A stretch of 64,000 bases of DNA from Streptomyces dangxiongensis (GTDB lineage Bacteria > Actinomycetota > Actinomycetes > Streptomycetales > Streptomycetaceae). The stretch lies in the NCBI RefSeq assembly GCF_003675325.1, contig NZ_CP033073.1, positions 5,394,001 to 5,458,000 on the forward strand, written 5' to 3'. The notes under the pieces were generated by a model. That model saw only the letters and a list, made by a program, of their open reading frames with translations, had not been told where the DNA came from and made no database searches. The position numbers and the translations under genes were made by a program. This document shows positions 7,325-17,579 of the stretch, one piece after another. How positions within the stretch are numbered: the first letter of the stretch is position 1; every line of letters starts with the position of its first letter.

Positions 7325-9565
7325 CTACGCGAGAGCGTCCCCCGGCCGCGTCCGTGGCCCCAGGGCCTCCACCCGCACCGCGCACGACTTGAACTCCGGC
7401 ATCCCCGACGTAGGGTCCAGGGCCGGGTTGGTGAGGGTGTTGGCACGGCCCTCGCCCGGCCAGTGGAAGGGCATGAAGACGGTGTCCGGGCGGATGGCGG
7501 CGGTGACCCGCGCCGGCGCCACGGCCCGGCCCCGCCGGGAGACCACCGCGACCGGGTCGCCGTCGGCCGCCCCCAGCCGGGCCGCGAGCCGCGGATGCAG
7601 CTCCACGAACGGTCCCGGCGCCGCCGCGTTCAGCTCCGCCACACGCCGGGTCTGCGCCCCCGACTGGTACTGCGACACCACCCGGCCGGTGGTCAGCACC
7701 AGCGGATACTCGTCGTCCGGCTCCTCGGCGGTCGCCCGGTGCACGACGGGGACGAACCGCGCGCGACCGTCGGCAGTCGCGAACCGTTCGAGGAAGAGCC
7801 GCGGCGACCCGGGATGCGCCTCGGTGCCGGGAACGGGGTCGGGACCGGGGCCGGGGACGCCGCCGGGAGCCGCCCGGGTGCCGTCGGCCCGCGCCACCGC
7901 CAGGCCGTCCGACCCCGGTGCCGCGCCCGCGTCCGCGCCTCCGGTCCGCGTGGTGGGTGGTTCGGCCGGGCAGGGCCAGAAGACGCCGTTCTCCTCGGCG
8001 AGGCGGCGGTAGGTGATGCCCGAGTAGTCCGCGGGGCCGCCCGCGCTGGCTCGGCGGAGTTCCTCGAAGACCTCCTCGGGGTCGGTCGGGAAGCCCTTCT
8101 CCACCCCGAGCCGGGCGGCCAGCTCGTGCAGGACGTACAGGTCGGTGCGGACGCCGGGCGGGGGAGCGACGGCCCGGCGGCGCAGCAGCACCCTGCCCTC
8201 CAGGCTGGTCGTCGTGCCGGTCTCCTCCGCCCACTGGGCGACCGGCAGCACGACGTCCGCCAGCTCCGCCGTCTCCGACAGGACGACGTCGGCCACGGCC
8301 AGGAAGTCCAGGGAGCGCAGCCGTTGTTCGACGTGGGCCGCGCGGGGGGCGGAGACCACCGGGTTGGAGCCCATCAGCAGCAGCGTCCGCACGTCCGTGC
8401 CGAGGGCGTCGAGGAGTTCGTAGGCGCTGCGCCCCGGGCCGGGAAGCGCGTCCGGGTCCACGCCCCACACCCCGGCCACGTGCCGCCTGGCCGCCGGGTC
8501 GTCGAGCTTGCGGTAGCCGGGCAACTGGTCGGCCTTCTGGCCGTGTTCGCGTCCGCCCTGCCCGTTGCCCTGGCCGGTCAGACACCCGTACCCGGACAGC
8601 GGACGCCCCGCCCGCCCGGTGGCCAGGCACAGGTTGATCCACGCGCCCACCGTGTCCGTGCCCTTGGACTGCTGCTCCGGCCCGCGCGCGGTGAGCACCA
8701 TCGCCGCCTCCGGTGCGCAGAACATCCGTACCGCCTCGCGGAGCTGCGGCACGGGCACGCCCGTGATCCGCTCCACGTACTCCGGCCAGTGCGCCATCGC
8801 CGCGGCCCGGGCCTCCGCCCAGCCGGTGGTCCGCTCGCGGATGTACGCCTCGTCCGTCCGCCCCTCCGCGACCACCAGGTGCAGCAGGCCGAGCGCGAGG
8901 GCGAGATCGGTGCCGGGGCGCGGCGCGAGGTGCAGGTCGGCCTGTTCGGCGGTCTTCGTCCGGCGCGGGTCCACGACGATCAGCGTGCCGCCGTTCTCCC
9001 GGAGTTCCGTGAAGAAGCGCAGCGACGGCGGCATGGTCTCGGCGAGATTGGATCCGACGAGGATCACGCAGCCGGTCCGCGGGATGTCCTCCAGCGGGAA
9101 CGGCAGCCCACGGTCGAGACCGAACGCCTTCGTGCCCGCCGCGGCGGCCGACGACATGCAGAACCGGCCGTTGTAGTCGATCTGCGAGGTGCCCAGCACG
9201 ACCCGCGCGAACTTGCCGAGCGCGTACGCCTTCTCGTTGGTCAGCCCGCCCCCGCCGAACACCCCGAGGGCGTCCGCGCCGTACCGCTCCCGGGCCGCCC
9301 CGAGCCGCTCGGCGATCCGGTCCAGCGCCTGGGGCCAGTCGGCCTCCACCAGCCGGCCGCCCTCCCGGACCAGCGGCGCGGTCAGCCGTACCGCCGGCGA
9401 CAGCACCTGTGCCGCTGTGCGGCCCTTGCCGCACAGCGCGCCCCGGTTGACGGGGAAGTCCGGGCGCTCGGTGACCTCGACGCCCCCCTGGGGCAGGGGT
9501 GTGAGCGTCATCCCGCACTGAAGGGCGCAGTACGGGCAGTGGGTGGGCGCCGAGGTGTTCTCCAT
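7325..9565 (-). CDS. nasA: Assimilatory nitrate reductase catalytic subunit (molybdopterin)
   Basis: A 746-aa cytoplasmic molybdenum enzyme reducing nitrate to nitrite. The N-terminal [4Fe-4S] ligands are Cys10, Cys13, Cys17 and Cys45 (HCPYCALQCG and ALCGKG). The bis-MGD fold follows, with SNLAETMPP, an active-site region CLTGQGNGQGG and a C-terminal dinucleotide-binding domain (PLVLTTGRVVSQYQSGAQTR). No Tat signal is present, consistent with assimilation rather than respiration. A low-complexity Gly/Pro/Ala insert (about residues 545-585) separates the middle and last domains. The ATG start gives MENTSAPTHC just before the cluster. GTTAC boxes upstream may bind GlnR. The product nitrite would be used by NirB at the window's left end. 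Confidence 0.92.
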   Translation of the reverse strand: MENTSAPTHCPYCALQCGMTLTPLPQGGVEVTERPDFPVNRGALCGKGRTAAQVLSPAVRLTAPLVREGGRLVEADWPQALDRIAERLGAARERYGADALGVFGGGGLTNEKAYALGKFARVVLGTSQIDYNGRFCMSSAAAAGTKAFGLDRGLPFPLEDIPRTGCVILVGSNLAETMPPSLRFFTELRENGGTLIVVDPRRTKTAEQADLHLAPRPGTDLALALGLLHLVVAEGRTDEAYIRERTTGWAEARAAAMAHWPEYVERITGVPVPQLREAVRMFCAPEAAMVLTARGPEQQSKGTDTVGAWINLCLATGRAGRPLSGYGCLTGQGNGQGGREHGQKADQLPGYRKLDDPAARRHVAGVWGVDPDALPGPGRSAYELLDALGTDVRTLLLMGSNPVVSAPRAAHVEQRLRSLDFLAVADVVLSETAELADVVLPVAQWAEETGTTTSLEGRVLLRRRAVAPPPGVRTDLYVLHELAARLGVEKGFPTDPEEVFEELRRASAGGPADYSGITYRRLAEENGVFWPCPAEPPTTRTGGADAGAAPGSDGLAVARADGTRAAPGGVPGPGPDPVPGTEAHPGSPRLFLERFATADGRARFVPVVHRATAEEPDDEYPLVLTTGRVVSQYQSGAQTRRVAELNAAAPGPFVELHPRLAARLGAADGDPVAVVSRRGRAVAPARVTAAIRPDTVFMPFHWPGEGRANTLTNPALDPTSGMPEFKSCAVRVEALGPRTRPGDALA

Positions 9566-9586
9566 GCCGCCCAGCGTGGGTCCGGC

Positions 9587-9614
9587 GTGTTACGCCCCCG
9601 GGCCGGATCCCGTT
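9587..9614 (-). promoter_or_regulatory. Weak GlnR-like boxes upstream of nasA
   Basis: Two GTAAC pentamers on the minus strand (9587-9591 and 9610-9614) lie 22-49 nt before the nasA start, 23 nt apart. The GlnR consensus expects 22 nt for two steps, so the spacing is one base off. The call depends mainly on context. Confidence 0.3.
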
Positions 9615-9716
9615 ACACGCCCGGCACGGCGACCTCCCCGCGCCGGTCCGGGGGCCGTGAGGCCGTGGGGCCGAGAGGCCATGGGGCGGTGGGGCGGTGG
9701 GGTCGTGAGGACACGG

Positions 9717-10397
9717 TCACCGCCCGGCGGCCAGCGCCCGCGCCACCCCCGGCTCCTTCCGCCCGAGGAACCGCGGGTCCGGGCGGAACACCGCGTCCAG
9801 CGCCGCCTTGCCCGCCGCGAACACCTCGCGCGTGCCGCCGTAGTACCAGGTCGCGTCGTGCTTCGCGTCCACCCCGACGCCGTACGACGCCACGCCCGCG
9901 GCCTCGCACAGCGCGACCGCCCGCCGGATGTGGAAGCCCTGGCTGATCAGCACCGCCCGGTGCACCCCGAAGATCTTCCTGGCCCGGACGCAGGAGTCCC
10001 AGGTGTCGAAGCCGGCGTAGTCGCTGACGATGCGCGCGTCCGGCACGCCGTGCCGGGTCAGATAGGTGCGCATGGCGTCCGGCTCGTCGTAGTCCTCCCG
10101 GCTGTTGTCCCCGGTGACGAGGACGACCTCGATCCGCCCCTGCCGGTACAGCCGGGCCGCCGCGTCCAGCCGGTGCGCGAGGTACGGCGACGGTTCCCCC
10201 TGCTTCCACAACCCCGCCCCGAACACCATCGCCACCTCGGTGTGCGGCACGTCGGCCGTGGTGCGCAGCCGGTCCGCCGTGGACACGTACAGCCAGGTCA
10301 CCGGCAGCAGCGCCAGCACGCACCCGGCCATCACGGCCTGCACCAGCCGCCGCTGCCCGGTGCGCGTGCGCGGCAGCCGCGGTCGACGGATCCTCAT
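9717..10397 (-). CDS. SanA/YdcF-type (DUF218) membrane-anchored protein
   Basis: A 226-aa protein with one N-terminal membrane helix (residues about 20-38, LVQAVMAGCVLALLPVTWLY) and an extracytoplasmic DUF218 domain. The family signatures are present: VFGAGLWKQGEPSPYLAHRL, VLVTGDNSREDYDE and SQGFHIRRAVAL. SanA homologues affect envelope permeability and vancomycin sensitivity in enterobacteria; the biochemical activity is unsettled. The gene is divergent from the sirohydrochlorin chelatase with a 151-bp shared upstream region. No functional link to nitrogen assimilation is evident. The stretch 9615-9716 downstream holds only GC-rich repeats of GTGGGGC type. Confidence 0.85.
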   Translation of the reverse strand: MRIRRPRLPRTRTGQRRLVQAVMAGCVLALLPVTWLYVSTADRLRTTADVPHTEVAMVFGAGLWKQGEPSPYLAHRLDAAARLYRQGRIEVVLVTGDNSREDYDEPDAMRTYLTRHGVPDARIVSDYAGFDTWDSCVRARKIFGVHRAVLISQGFHIRRAVALCEAAGVASYGVGVDAKHDATWYYGGTREVFAAGKAALDAVFRPDPRFLGRKEPGVARALAAGR

Positions 10398-10499
10398 GCG
10401 CCCCCCAGAGATCGCTTCCGGTCAGGGAGACGCCACCGGCGCCCGTCCGGTTCGCCTCACACCCCGCGTCCGTCCGTGGTGAAACGGCGGAAAACACCC

Positions 10500-10515
10500 G
10501 TGACGGGCCGGCAAC
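10500..10515 (+). promoter_or_regulatory. Possible GlnR half-site before the chelatase gene
   Basis: GTGAC-n6-GCAAC matches the GTnAC-n6-GAAAC half of the GlnR consensus with one mismatch, 34-49 nt before the ATG of the sirohydrochlorin chelatase. It is short and may be chance, but it fits the nitrite-reductase cofactor role. Confidence 0.3.
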
Positions 10516-10548
10516 GGCGACGCAACCTCCGACCGACAGGATCCTTCC

Positions 10549-11400
10549 ATGACGGCGTCGAACCCACGCAGCGACGAACCCCGCGTCCCCCTCGGCCCCA
10601 CGGCGGACCCTAGGACCGATGGCAGCACCGGCCGGCTCCGGCTCGTCCCCCCGCTCCGGTCCCGCCGCCCGGCCCCGCCCGCCCTGGTCCTGGTCGCCCA
10701 CGGCAGCCGCGACCCCCGGGCGCTCACCACCGTACGGGCCCTGGCCGGACAGGTCCGCGCACTGCGCCCCGGCCTCCCGGTCCACCTCGGCCACATCGAA
10801 CTGAACGCGCCCCTGCTGCCCGACACCCTCGCCGCCCTCGGCGACACCCCCGCCGTGCTCGTACCGCTGCTCCTCGGCCGCGGTTACCACGTCCGGCAGG
10901 ACATCCCCGCGATGGCCGCAGCCGCACCGGCGGGCGCACGCGTGGCCGCCCCCCTCGGCCCGCACCCGCTCCTCGCCCGCACCCTGCACGACCGCCTCCT
11001 GGAGGCCGGCTGGCCCGTGGCCATGGACGCCGCCGCCCGCCGCACCAGCGCGGTGGTCCTCGCCGCGGCCGGTTCCCGCGACCCCGACTCGGCCGCCGAC
11101 ACCCGCGGCACCGCCCGCCTGCTCTCCGCCCGCCTCGGCGTGCCCGTCGTCCCCGCGTACGCCTGCGCGGCGGCACCGACGGTTCCGGCCGCCCTGCGCG
11201 CCCTCGCGGCACGCGGCCGGCACCGGGTGGCGGTCGCGTCGTACTTCACGGCCCCGGGCCGCTTCGCCACCCAGTGCGCGGACCGGGCCCCGTGGCTCGC
11301 CTCGGCCCCCTTGGGCGCCCACGAGGCGATGGCCCGTCTGGTCCTGCACCGGTACGACCAGGCCCACGTGAGCCGGGAGCCGGAACTGGCCTCCGCCTGA
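10549..11400 (+). CDS. Sirohydrochlorin chelatase (CbiX/SirB-like)
   Basis: A 283-aa two-domain chelatase inserting Fe2+ (or Co2+) into sirohydrochlorin. The N-terminal half has the conserved VLVAHGSRDPRA with the metal-binding His, and the GHIELNAPLLPD segment. The second half repeats the fold with VLAAAGSRDPDSAAD, where the equivalent of the first His is replaced by Ala. Siroheme is the prosthetic group of NirB, so its place beside nasA and nirB makes an Fe-inserting role likely. The first 40 residues are poorly structured and precede the domain. The gene precedes dgt by 54 bp on the same strand. Confidence 0.88.
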   Translation: MTASNPRSDEPRVPLGPTADPRTDGSTGRLRLVPPLRSRRPAPPALVLVAHGSRDPRALTTVRALAGQVRALRPGLPVHLGHIELNAPLLPDTLAALGDTPAVLVPLLLGRGYHVRQDIPAMAAAAPAGARVAAPLGPHPLLARTLHDRLLEAGWPVAMDAAARRTSAVVLAAAGSRDPDSAADTRGTARLLSARLGVPVVPAYACAAAPTVPAALRALAARGRHRVAVASYFTAPGRFATQCADRAPWLASAPLGAHEAMARLVLHRYDQAHVSREPELASA

Positions 11401-11454
11401 GAGCACGGCAGGCGGCAGCCCGTTTTTGTCGGTGCCGGCCCGTACTGTCGAACC

Positions 11455-12801
<1,347 letters not shown>

Positions 12802-12807
12802 AAGGAA

Positions 12808-12837
12808 TGTGACCCTACGTGGCCTGAACGGGTCACA
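12808..12837 (+). terminator. Inverted repeat after dgt
   Basis: TGTGACCC at 12808-12815 pairs with GGGTCACA at 12830-12837, a perfect 8-bp stem with a 14-nt loop, a few bases after the dgt stop. A second 6-bp stem (12845-12850 with 12861-12866) follows. They may terminate dgt transcription or act as an operator for the next gene. Confidence 0.45.
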
Positions 12838-12905
12838 CCCTCTTCCCGCATCACGCTGCGTGCGGGACGCTCGCAGGTGGCGGCAACCTTATGAGGAGGC
12901 ATCAC

Positions 12906-14171
12906 GTGGTCGACGCGGATCAGACATTCGTCATCGTCGGAGGCGGTCTCGCCGGGGCGAAGGCGGCCGAGACGCTCCGGGCGGAGGGCTTCACCGGCCG
13001 GGTGATACTGATCTGCGACGAACGCGACCACCCCTACGAGCGCCCGCCGCTGTCCAAGGGCTACCTGCTCGGCAAGGAGGAACGCGACAGCGTCTTCGTG
13101 CACGAGCCCGCCTGGTACGCGCGCAACGACATCGAGCTGCACCTCGGGCAGACCGTCGACCGCGTCGACCGTACGGCGAAGACGGTCCGCTTCGGCGACG
13201 ACGGCACCCTCGTCCGCTACGACAAGCTGCTCCTGGTCACCGGCGCCGAACCCCGCCGCCTCGACATCCCGGGCACCGACCTCACGGGCGTCCACCATCT
13301 GCGCCGGCTGTCCCACGCCGAACGGCTCAGACGCGTACTGGCCGCGCTCGGCCGGGACAACGGGCACCTCGTGATCGCCGGCGCCGGCTGGATCGGCCTG
13401 GAGGTCGCGGCGGCGGCCCGCGAGTACGGCGCGGAGGTCACGGTGATCGAGCCGGCGCCGACCCCGCTGCACGGCGTTCTCGGCCCCGAGCTGGGCAACG
13501 TCTTCGCGGAGCTGCACCGCGAGCACGGCGTCCGCTTCCGCTTCGGCGTCCGGCTCACGGAGATCGTCGGACAGGACGGCATGGTCCTCGCCGCCCGCAC
13601 GGACGACGGTGAGGAACACCCCGCGCACGACGTCCTCGCCGCGATCGGCGCCGCTCCCCGCACGGGCCTCGCGGAGGCCGCGGGGCTGGAGACCGCCGAC
13701 CCGGCGCGCGGCGGCGGCATCGTCGTCGACGAGCGGCTGCGCACCAGTGACCCGGACATCTACGCGGCCGGTGACGTGGCGTCCTTCCCGCTCGCCCTGT
13801 TCGGCACCCGGCTGCGGGTCGAGCACTGGGCCAACGCCCTGAACGGCGGGCCGGCCGCCGCCCGCTCCATGCTCGGCAAGGACGTCATCTACGACCGCGT
13901 GCCGTACTTCTTCAGTGACCAGTACGACCTGGGCATGGAGTACAGCGGGTGGGCGCCGCCCGGCTCGTACGACGAGGTGGTGATCCGCGGCGACGCCGGC
14001 AAACGGGAGTTCATCGCGTTCTGGGTGCAGCGGGGCCGCGTGCTGGCCGGGATGAACGTGAACGTGTGGGATGTCACAGAGCAGATCCAGCAGCTCCTCC
14101 GTTCCCGGTCCCCGGTGAACATCGAGGCACTCTCGAACCCGCACGTACCGCTCGACAGCCTCACCTCCTGA
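12906..14171 (+). CDS. Ferredoxin/rubredoxin reductase-type FAD oxidoreductase
   Basis: A 421-aa flavoprotein of the NAD(P)H:ferredoxin (rubredoxin, putidaredoxin) reductase group. FAD motif: VIVGGGLAGAKAAETLR near the N-terminus. The PYERPPLSKGYL segment is typical of this group. The NAD(P)H motif is VIAGAGWIGLEVAAAA, and the second FAD signature is PDIYAAGDVASFP. It probably reduces a small ferredoxin that feeds cytochrome P450s or other oxygenases; none lies in the window. The start is GTG at 12906, not the ATG at 12891, because GAGGAGG (12893-12899) is correctly spaced for the GTG and overlaps the ATG region. Confidence 0.9.
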   Translation: MVDADQTFVIVGGGLAGAKAAETLRAEGFTGRVILICDERDHPYERPPLSKGYLLGKEERDSVFVHEPAWYARNDIELHLGQTVDRVDRTAKTVRFGDDGTLVRYDKLLLVTGAEPRRLDIPGTDLTGVHHLRRLSHAERLRRVLAALGRDNGHLVIAGAGWIGLEVAAAAREYGAEVTVIEPAPTPLHGVLGPELGNVFAELHREHGVRFRFGVRLTEIVGQDGMVLAARTDDGEEHPAHDVLAAIGAAPRTGLAEAAGLETADPARGGGIVVDERLRTSDPDIYAAGDVASFPLALFGTRLRVEHWANALNGGPAAARSMLGKDVIYDRVPYFFSDQYDLGMEYSGWAPPGSYDEVVIRGDAGKREFIAFWVQRGRVLAGMNVNVWDVTEQIQQLLRSRSPVNIEALSNPHVPLDSLTS

Positions 14172-14206
14172 CCGCCGCGCGCACCGGCACTGCCGCACCA
14201 CCCCCG

Positions 14207-14212
14207 TAGAAT
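14207..14212 (+). promoter_or_regulatory. -10 element of a probable leaderless dnaG transcript
   Basis: TAGAAT ends 6 nt before the GTG start of dnaG, and no Shine-Dalgarno sequence is present. This arrangement is characteristic of leaderless mRNAs in Streptomyces, with transcription starting at or next to the GTG. No clear -35 hexamer is visible. Confidence 0.6.
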
Positions 14213-14218
14213 TCACGC

Positions 14219-16129
14219 GTGGCAGGACGGATCAACGACGAGGACGTGAAGGCGGTACGGGACGCGGTCCCGATCGACGCCGTGGTCTCCGAGTACCTCC
14301 AGCTACGCAGCGCGGGCGGCGGCAACCTCAAGGGCCTGTGCCCGTTCCACGACGAGAAGTCGCCGTCCTTCCAGGTCAGCCCCAGCAAGGGACTCTTCCA
14401 CTGCTTCGGCTGCCAGGAGGGCGGCGACACCATCACCTTCGTGATGAAGGTGGACCACCTCTCCTTCTCGGAGGCGGTCGAGCGCCTCGCCGCCCAGGCC
14501 GGCATCACCCTGCGGTACGAGGAGGGCGGGTACAACCCGGCCCACCAGCGCGGTGAGCGCATCCGCCTGGTCGAGGCGCACAAGATCGCCGCCCAGTGGT
14601 ACGCGGAGCAGCTCGCCACCAGCCCCGAGGCCGAGACCGGCCGGGTCTTCCTCGCCGAACGCGGCTTCGACCAGGCCGCCGCCGTCCACTTCGGCGTCGG
14701 CTACAGCCCCCAGGGCTGGGACCACCTCACCCGCTACCTGCGCGGCAAGGGCTTCACCGACAAGGAACTGCTCCTGTCCGGCCTGTCCCAGGAGGGCCGC
14801 CGGGGCCCCATCGACCGGTTCCGGGGCCGCCTGATGTGGCCGATCCGGGACATCGGCGGCGAGGTCGTCGGCTTCGGCGCCCGCAAGCTGTACGAGGCGG
14901 ACAACGGCCCGAAGTACCTCAACACCCCCGACACGGCGATCTACCGGAAGAGCCAGGTCCTGTACGGCATCGACCTGGCCAAGAAGGAGATCGTGAAGGC
15001 GAGCCGGGCGGTCGTGGTCGAGGGCTACACCGACGTCATGGCCTGCCACCTCGCCGGGGTGACGACCGCCATCGCGACCTGCGGCACGGCCTTCGGCGGC
15101 GACCACATCAAGATCCTGCGTCGGCTGCTGATGGACAACGGCAGCGCCCGCGTCATCTTCACCTTCGACGGCGACGCGGCCGGCCAGAAGGCCGCCCTGC
15201 GCGCCTTCGAGGACGACCAGAAGTTCGCCGCCGAGACGTACATCGCGATCGCGCCCGACGGCATGGACCCCTGTGACCTGCGTCTCGCCAAGGGCGACGA
15301 GGCCGTCGCCGACCTGGTCCAGCCCCGCACCCCGCTCTTCGAGTTCGCGCTCCGCCAGATCCTGATCCGCTACGACCTCGACACCCCGGCCGGCCGCGCC
15401 GCCGCCCTGGACGAGGCCGCCCCGATCGTCGCCCGGATCAAGAACAGCGGCGCCCAGCACGAGGTCGCCGTCGAACTGGCCGGCATGCTCGGCATCCTCG
15501 ACACCCAGTTCGTGGTCCGCCGGGTCGGCCAGCTCGCCCGCTGGGCCCGCGACCGCGGCGGCAAGGGCGACCCGCGGCAGGGCCCGTCCCGCCCGGCCGG
15601 CCCCCAGTGGACCGAGGCCCCCCGCCCGACCTCCGGCGGCCCGGCGCTGACCCTGCGCAACCCCGTCCACGCCGCCGAACGCGAGCTGCTCAAACTCGCC
15701 CTGCAGCGCCCCGAGCTGGTCTCCCCGGCCTTCGACGCCTACGGCATGGACGAGTTCACCGCCCCGCCGTACGCCGCCGTGCGCCAGGCCGTCGCGGAGG
15801 CGGGCGGCGCCGAGTACGGCGTGTCCGACCCGCAGGAGTACGTCGTCCGGGTGCGGGAGGCCGCCCCCGACGACACCGTCCGCGCGATGGTCACCGAACT
15901 GGCCGTCGAGCCGATCCTGCGCCGCACGGTGGACGAGACGTACGCCGGCACGGTCCTGGTGCAGATCCGCCGCCGGGCCGTGGAGCGCCGCATCCGCGAC
16001 ATCCAGTCCCAGCTCACCCGCCTCGCCGCCGGCGGCGACCCGGCCCGGCTGACCGCCGTCCAGAACGAGGTGTGGGTCCTCCAGCAGTACGACCAGGCCC
16101 TGCGCGAACGCGGCGCGGCAGCGCTCTAG
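14219..16129 (+). CDS. dnaG: DNA primase DnaG
   Basis: A 636-aa primase that makes RNA primers at the replication fork together with DnaB. Domain order is normal. The N-terminal CHC2 zinc ribbon has [11 protein letters not shown] and [10 protein letters not shown]. The central Toprim catalytic core has the conserved [10 protein letters not shown] (Glu) and [11 protein letters not shown] (Asp pair) motifs. A Gly/Pro-rich linker (about residues 440-475) leads to the C-terminal helicase-binding domain. The start is GTG at 14219 ([17 protein letters not shown]), leaderless by the spacing of TAGAAT. A sigma-70-type gene follows 251 bp later, reminiscent of the dnaG-rpoD pairing in other bacteria. 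Confidence 0.97.
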   Translation: MAGRINDEDVKAVRDAVPIDAVVSEYLQLRSAGGGNLKGLCPFHDEKSPSFQVSPSKGLFHCFGCQEGGDTITFVMKVDHLSFSEAVERLAAQAGITLRYEEGGYNPAHQRGERIRLVEAHKIAAQWYAEQLATSPEAETGRVFLAERGFDQAAAVHFGVGYSPQGWDHLTRYLRGKGFTDKELLLSGLSQEGRRGPIDRFRGRLMWPIRDIGGEVVGFGARKLYEADNGPKYLNTPDTAIYRKSQVLYGIDLAKKEIVKASRAVVVEGYTDVMACHLAGVTTAIATCGTAFGGDHIKILRRLLMDNGSARVIFTFDGDAAGQKAALRAFEDDQKFAAETYIAIAPDGMDPCDLRLAKGDEAVADLVQPRTPLFEFALRQILIRYDLDTPAGRAAALDEAAPIVARIKNSGAQHEVAVELAGMLGILDTQFVVRRVGQLARWARDRGGKGDPRQGPSRPAGPQWTEAPRPTSGGPALTLRNPVHAAERELLKLALQRPELVSPAFDAYGMDEFTAPPYAAVRQAVAEAGGAEYGVSDPQEYVVRVREAAPDDTVRAMVTELAVEPILRRTVDETYAGTVLVQIRRRAVERRIRDIQSQLTRLAAGGDPARLTAVQNEVWVLQQYDQALRERGAAAL

Positions 16130-16380
16130 CCACCCCGGTCCCCGGGCGCCCGGGATCACGCCAGGTCAGCGGCGCAGCCGGGGCCGCCGCTGAGGGCGCG
16201 GTCAGCGAACGGTCACGGACCGGATGCAAAAAGTCACCGCACGCCCCTCGTGGCGGCGTTGTGTCGTACTCCACACTGGGGGCCGGTGCCCGGGTCCTCG
16301 GAGCGCAGGCCGTCGACTCTCCGCCCCCGAAGTACCGCTGCCGCCCCCTTCAGCAGCGATCATCCTGGAGGTCGCCCCCC

Positions 16381-17547
16381 GTGCAGACCCAGATCGTCGC
16401 CCAGACCGACAGCAGCGCCCGCTCCACCGCGGACGAACCGGACGCGGAGACGGACGTCCTCAGGGCCGTACCCCCGCAGGGCCGCGCCGCCCGGCACCCC
16501 GAGGCCCCGGCCGCCGGGGTGTCCGACGAGGACCCCGGAGAACCGGCCGAAGCGGCGGAACCGGCGGAGATCGAGGAGGCCGAGGACGTCACCGAACCCG
16601 TCGAGGCCCCGGCCGTCGCCCGGGCCGAGTCCGGCGGCCCCTCGGCCGACCTGTTCCGCCAGTACCTGCGCGAGATCGGCCGCATCCCGCTGCTCACCGC
16701 CGCCGAGGAGGTCGAGCTGGCCCGCCGGGTCGAGGCCGGCCTGTTCGCCGAGGAGAAGCTGGTCAGCACGCCCGACCTGGACAGCCGGCTGGCGCACGAC
16801 CTGGACCGCCTGGTGGTCATGGGCCGGATGGCCAAGCGCCGGCTCATCGAGGCCAACCTGCGCCTGGTGGTGTCCGTCGCCAAGCGGTACGTCGGCCGCG
16901 GACTGACCATGCTGGACCTCGTCCAGGAGGGCAACCTCGGGCTCATCCGGGCCGTGGAGAAGTTCGACTACGCGCGCGGCTACAAGTTCTCCACGTACGC
17001 CACCTGGTGGATCCGTCAGGCCATGTCCCGGGCCCTGGCCGACCAGGCCCGCACCATCCGCGTCCCGGTCCACGTCGTGGAGCTGATCAACCGGGTCGTC
17101 CGCGTCCAGCGGCGGCTGCTCCAGGAGCGCGGCTGCGAGCCGACGGCGGACGAGGTCGCCGCCCACCTGGACCTGCCGCCCGAGCGGATCGGCGAGGTGC
17201 TGCGGCTCGCCCAGGAACCGGTGTCGCTGCACGCCCCGGTCGGCGAGGAGGACGATGTCGCCCTCGGTGACCTCATCGAGGACGGCGACGCGGCCAGCCC
17301 CGTGGAGTCGGCGGCGTTCCTGCTGCTGCGCCAGCACCTGGAGGCCGTGCTGTCCACGCTGGGGGAGCGGGAGCGGAAGGTCGTCCAGCTCCGCTACGGC
17401 CTGGCCGACGGCCGCCCCCGCACCCTGGAGGAGATCGGCCGCATCTTCGGGGTGACCCGGGAGCGGATACGGCAGATCGAGTCCAAGACCCTGAACAAAC
17501 TCCGCGACCACGCCTTCGCGGACCAGCTCAGGGGCTACCTGGACTGA
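16381..17547 (+). CDS. hrdA: RNA polymerase sigma factor, HrdA-type (group 2 sigma-70)
   Basis: A 388-aa principal-like sigma factor that is probably nonessential. Region 1.2 is [16 protein letters not shown]. Region 2 includes [17 protein letters not shown], the core-binding [19 protein letters not shown] and the -10 recognising [14 protein letters not shown]. Region 4 has the -35 reading helix [14 protein letters not shown]. The first 85 residues are acidic and low in complexity, much shorter than the HrdB N-terminus, which argues for group 2. The GTG start at 16381 has CTGGAGG about 10 nt upstream. The position after dnaG and before the ABC pair matches my memory of S. coelicolor hrdA (SCO2465). 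The 251 bp upstream hold no gene. Confidence 0.9.
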   Translation: MQTQIVAQTDSSARSTADEPDAETDVLRAVPPQGRAARHPEAPAAGVSDEDPGEPAEAAEPAEIEEAEDVTEPVEAPAVARAESGGPSADLFRQYLREIGRIPLLTAAEEVELARRVEAGLFAEEKLVSTPDLDSRLAHDLDRLVVMGRMAKRRLIEANLRLVVSVAKRYVGRGLTMLDLVQEGNLGLIRAVEKFDYARGYKFSTYATWWIRQAMSRALADQARTIRVPVHVVELINRVVRVQRRLLQERGCEPTADEVAAHLDLPPERIGEVLRLAQEPVSLHAPVGEEDDVALGDLIEDGDAASPVESAAFLLLRQHLEAVLSTLGERERKVVQLRYGLADGRPRTLEEIGRIFGVTRERIRQIESKTLNKLRDHAFADQLRGYLD

Positions 17548-17575
17548 CCGGGGGCCGCCCGGCGGCGGCCCCCGG
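17548..17575. terminator. Bidirectional terminator between the sigma factor and ABC exporter genes
   Basis: A perfect 12-bp stem (left arm CCGGGGGCCGCC) with loop CGGC starts directly after the sigma factor stop and ends 4 nt before the convergent ABC gene's stop. It serves both strands. Confidence 0.8.
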
Positions 17576-17579
17576 CCGC

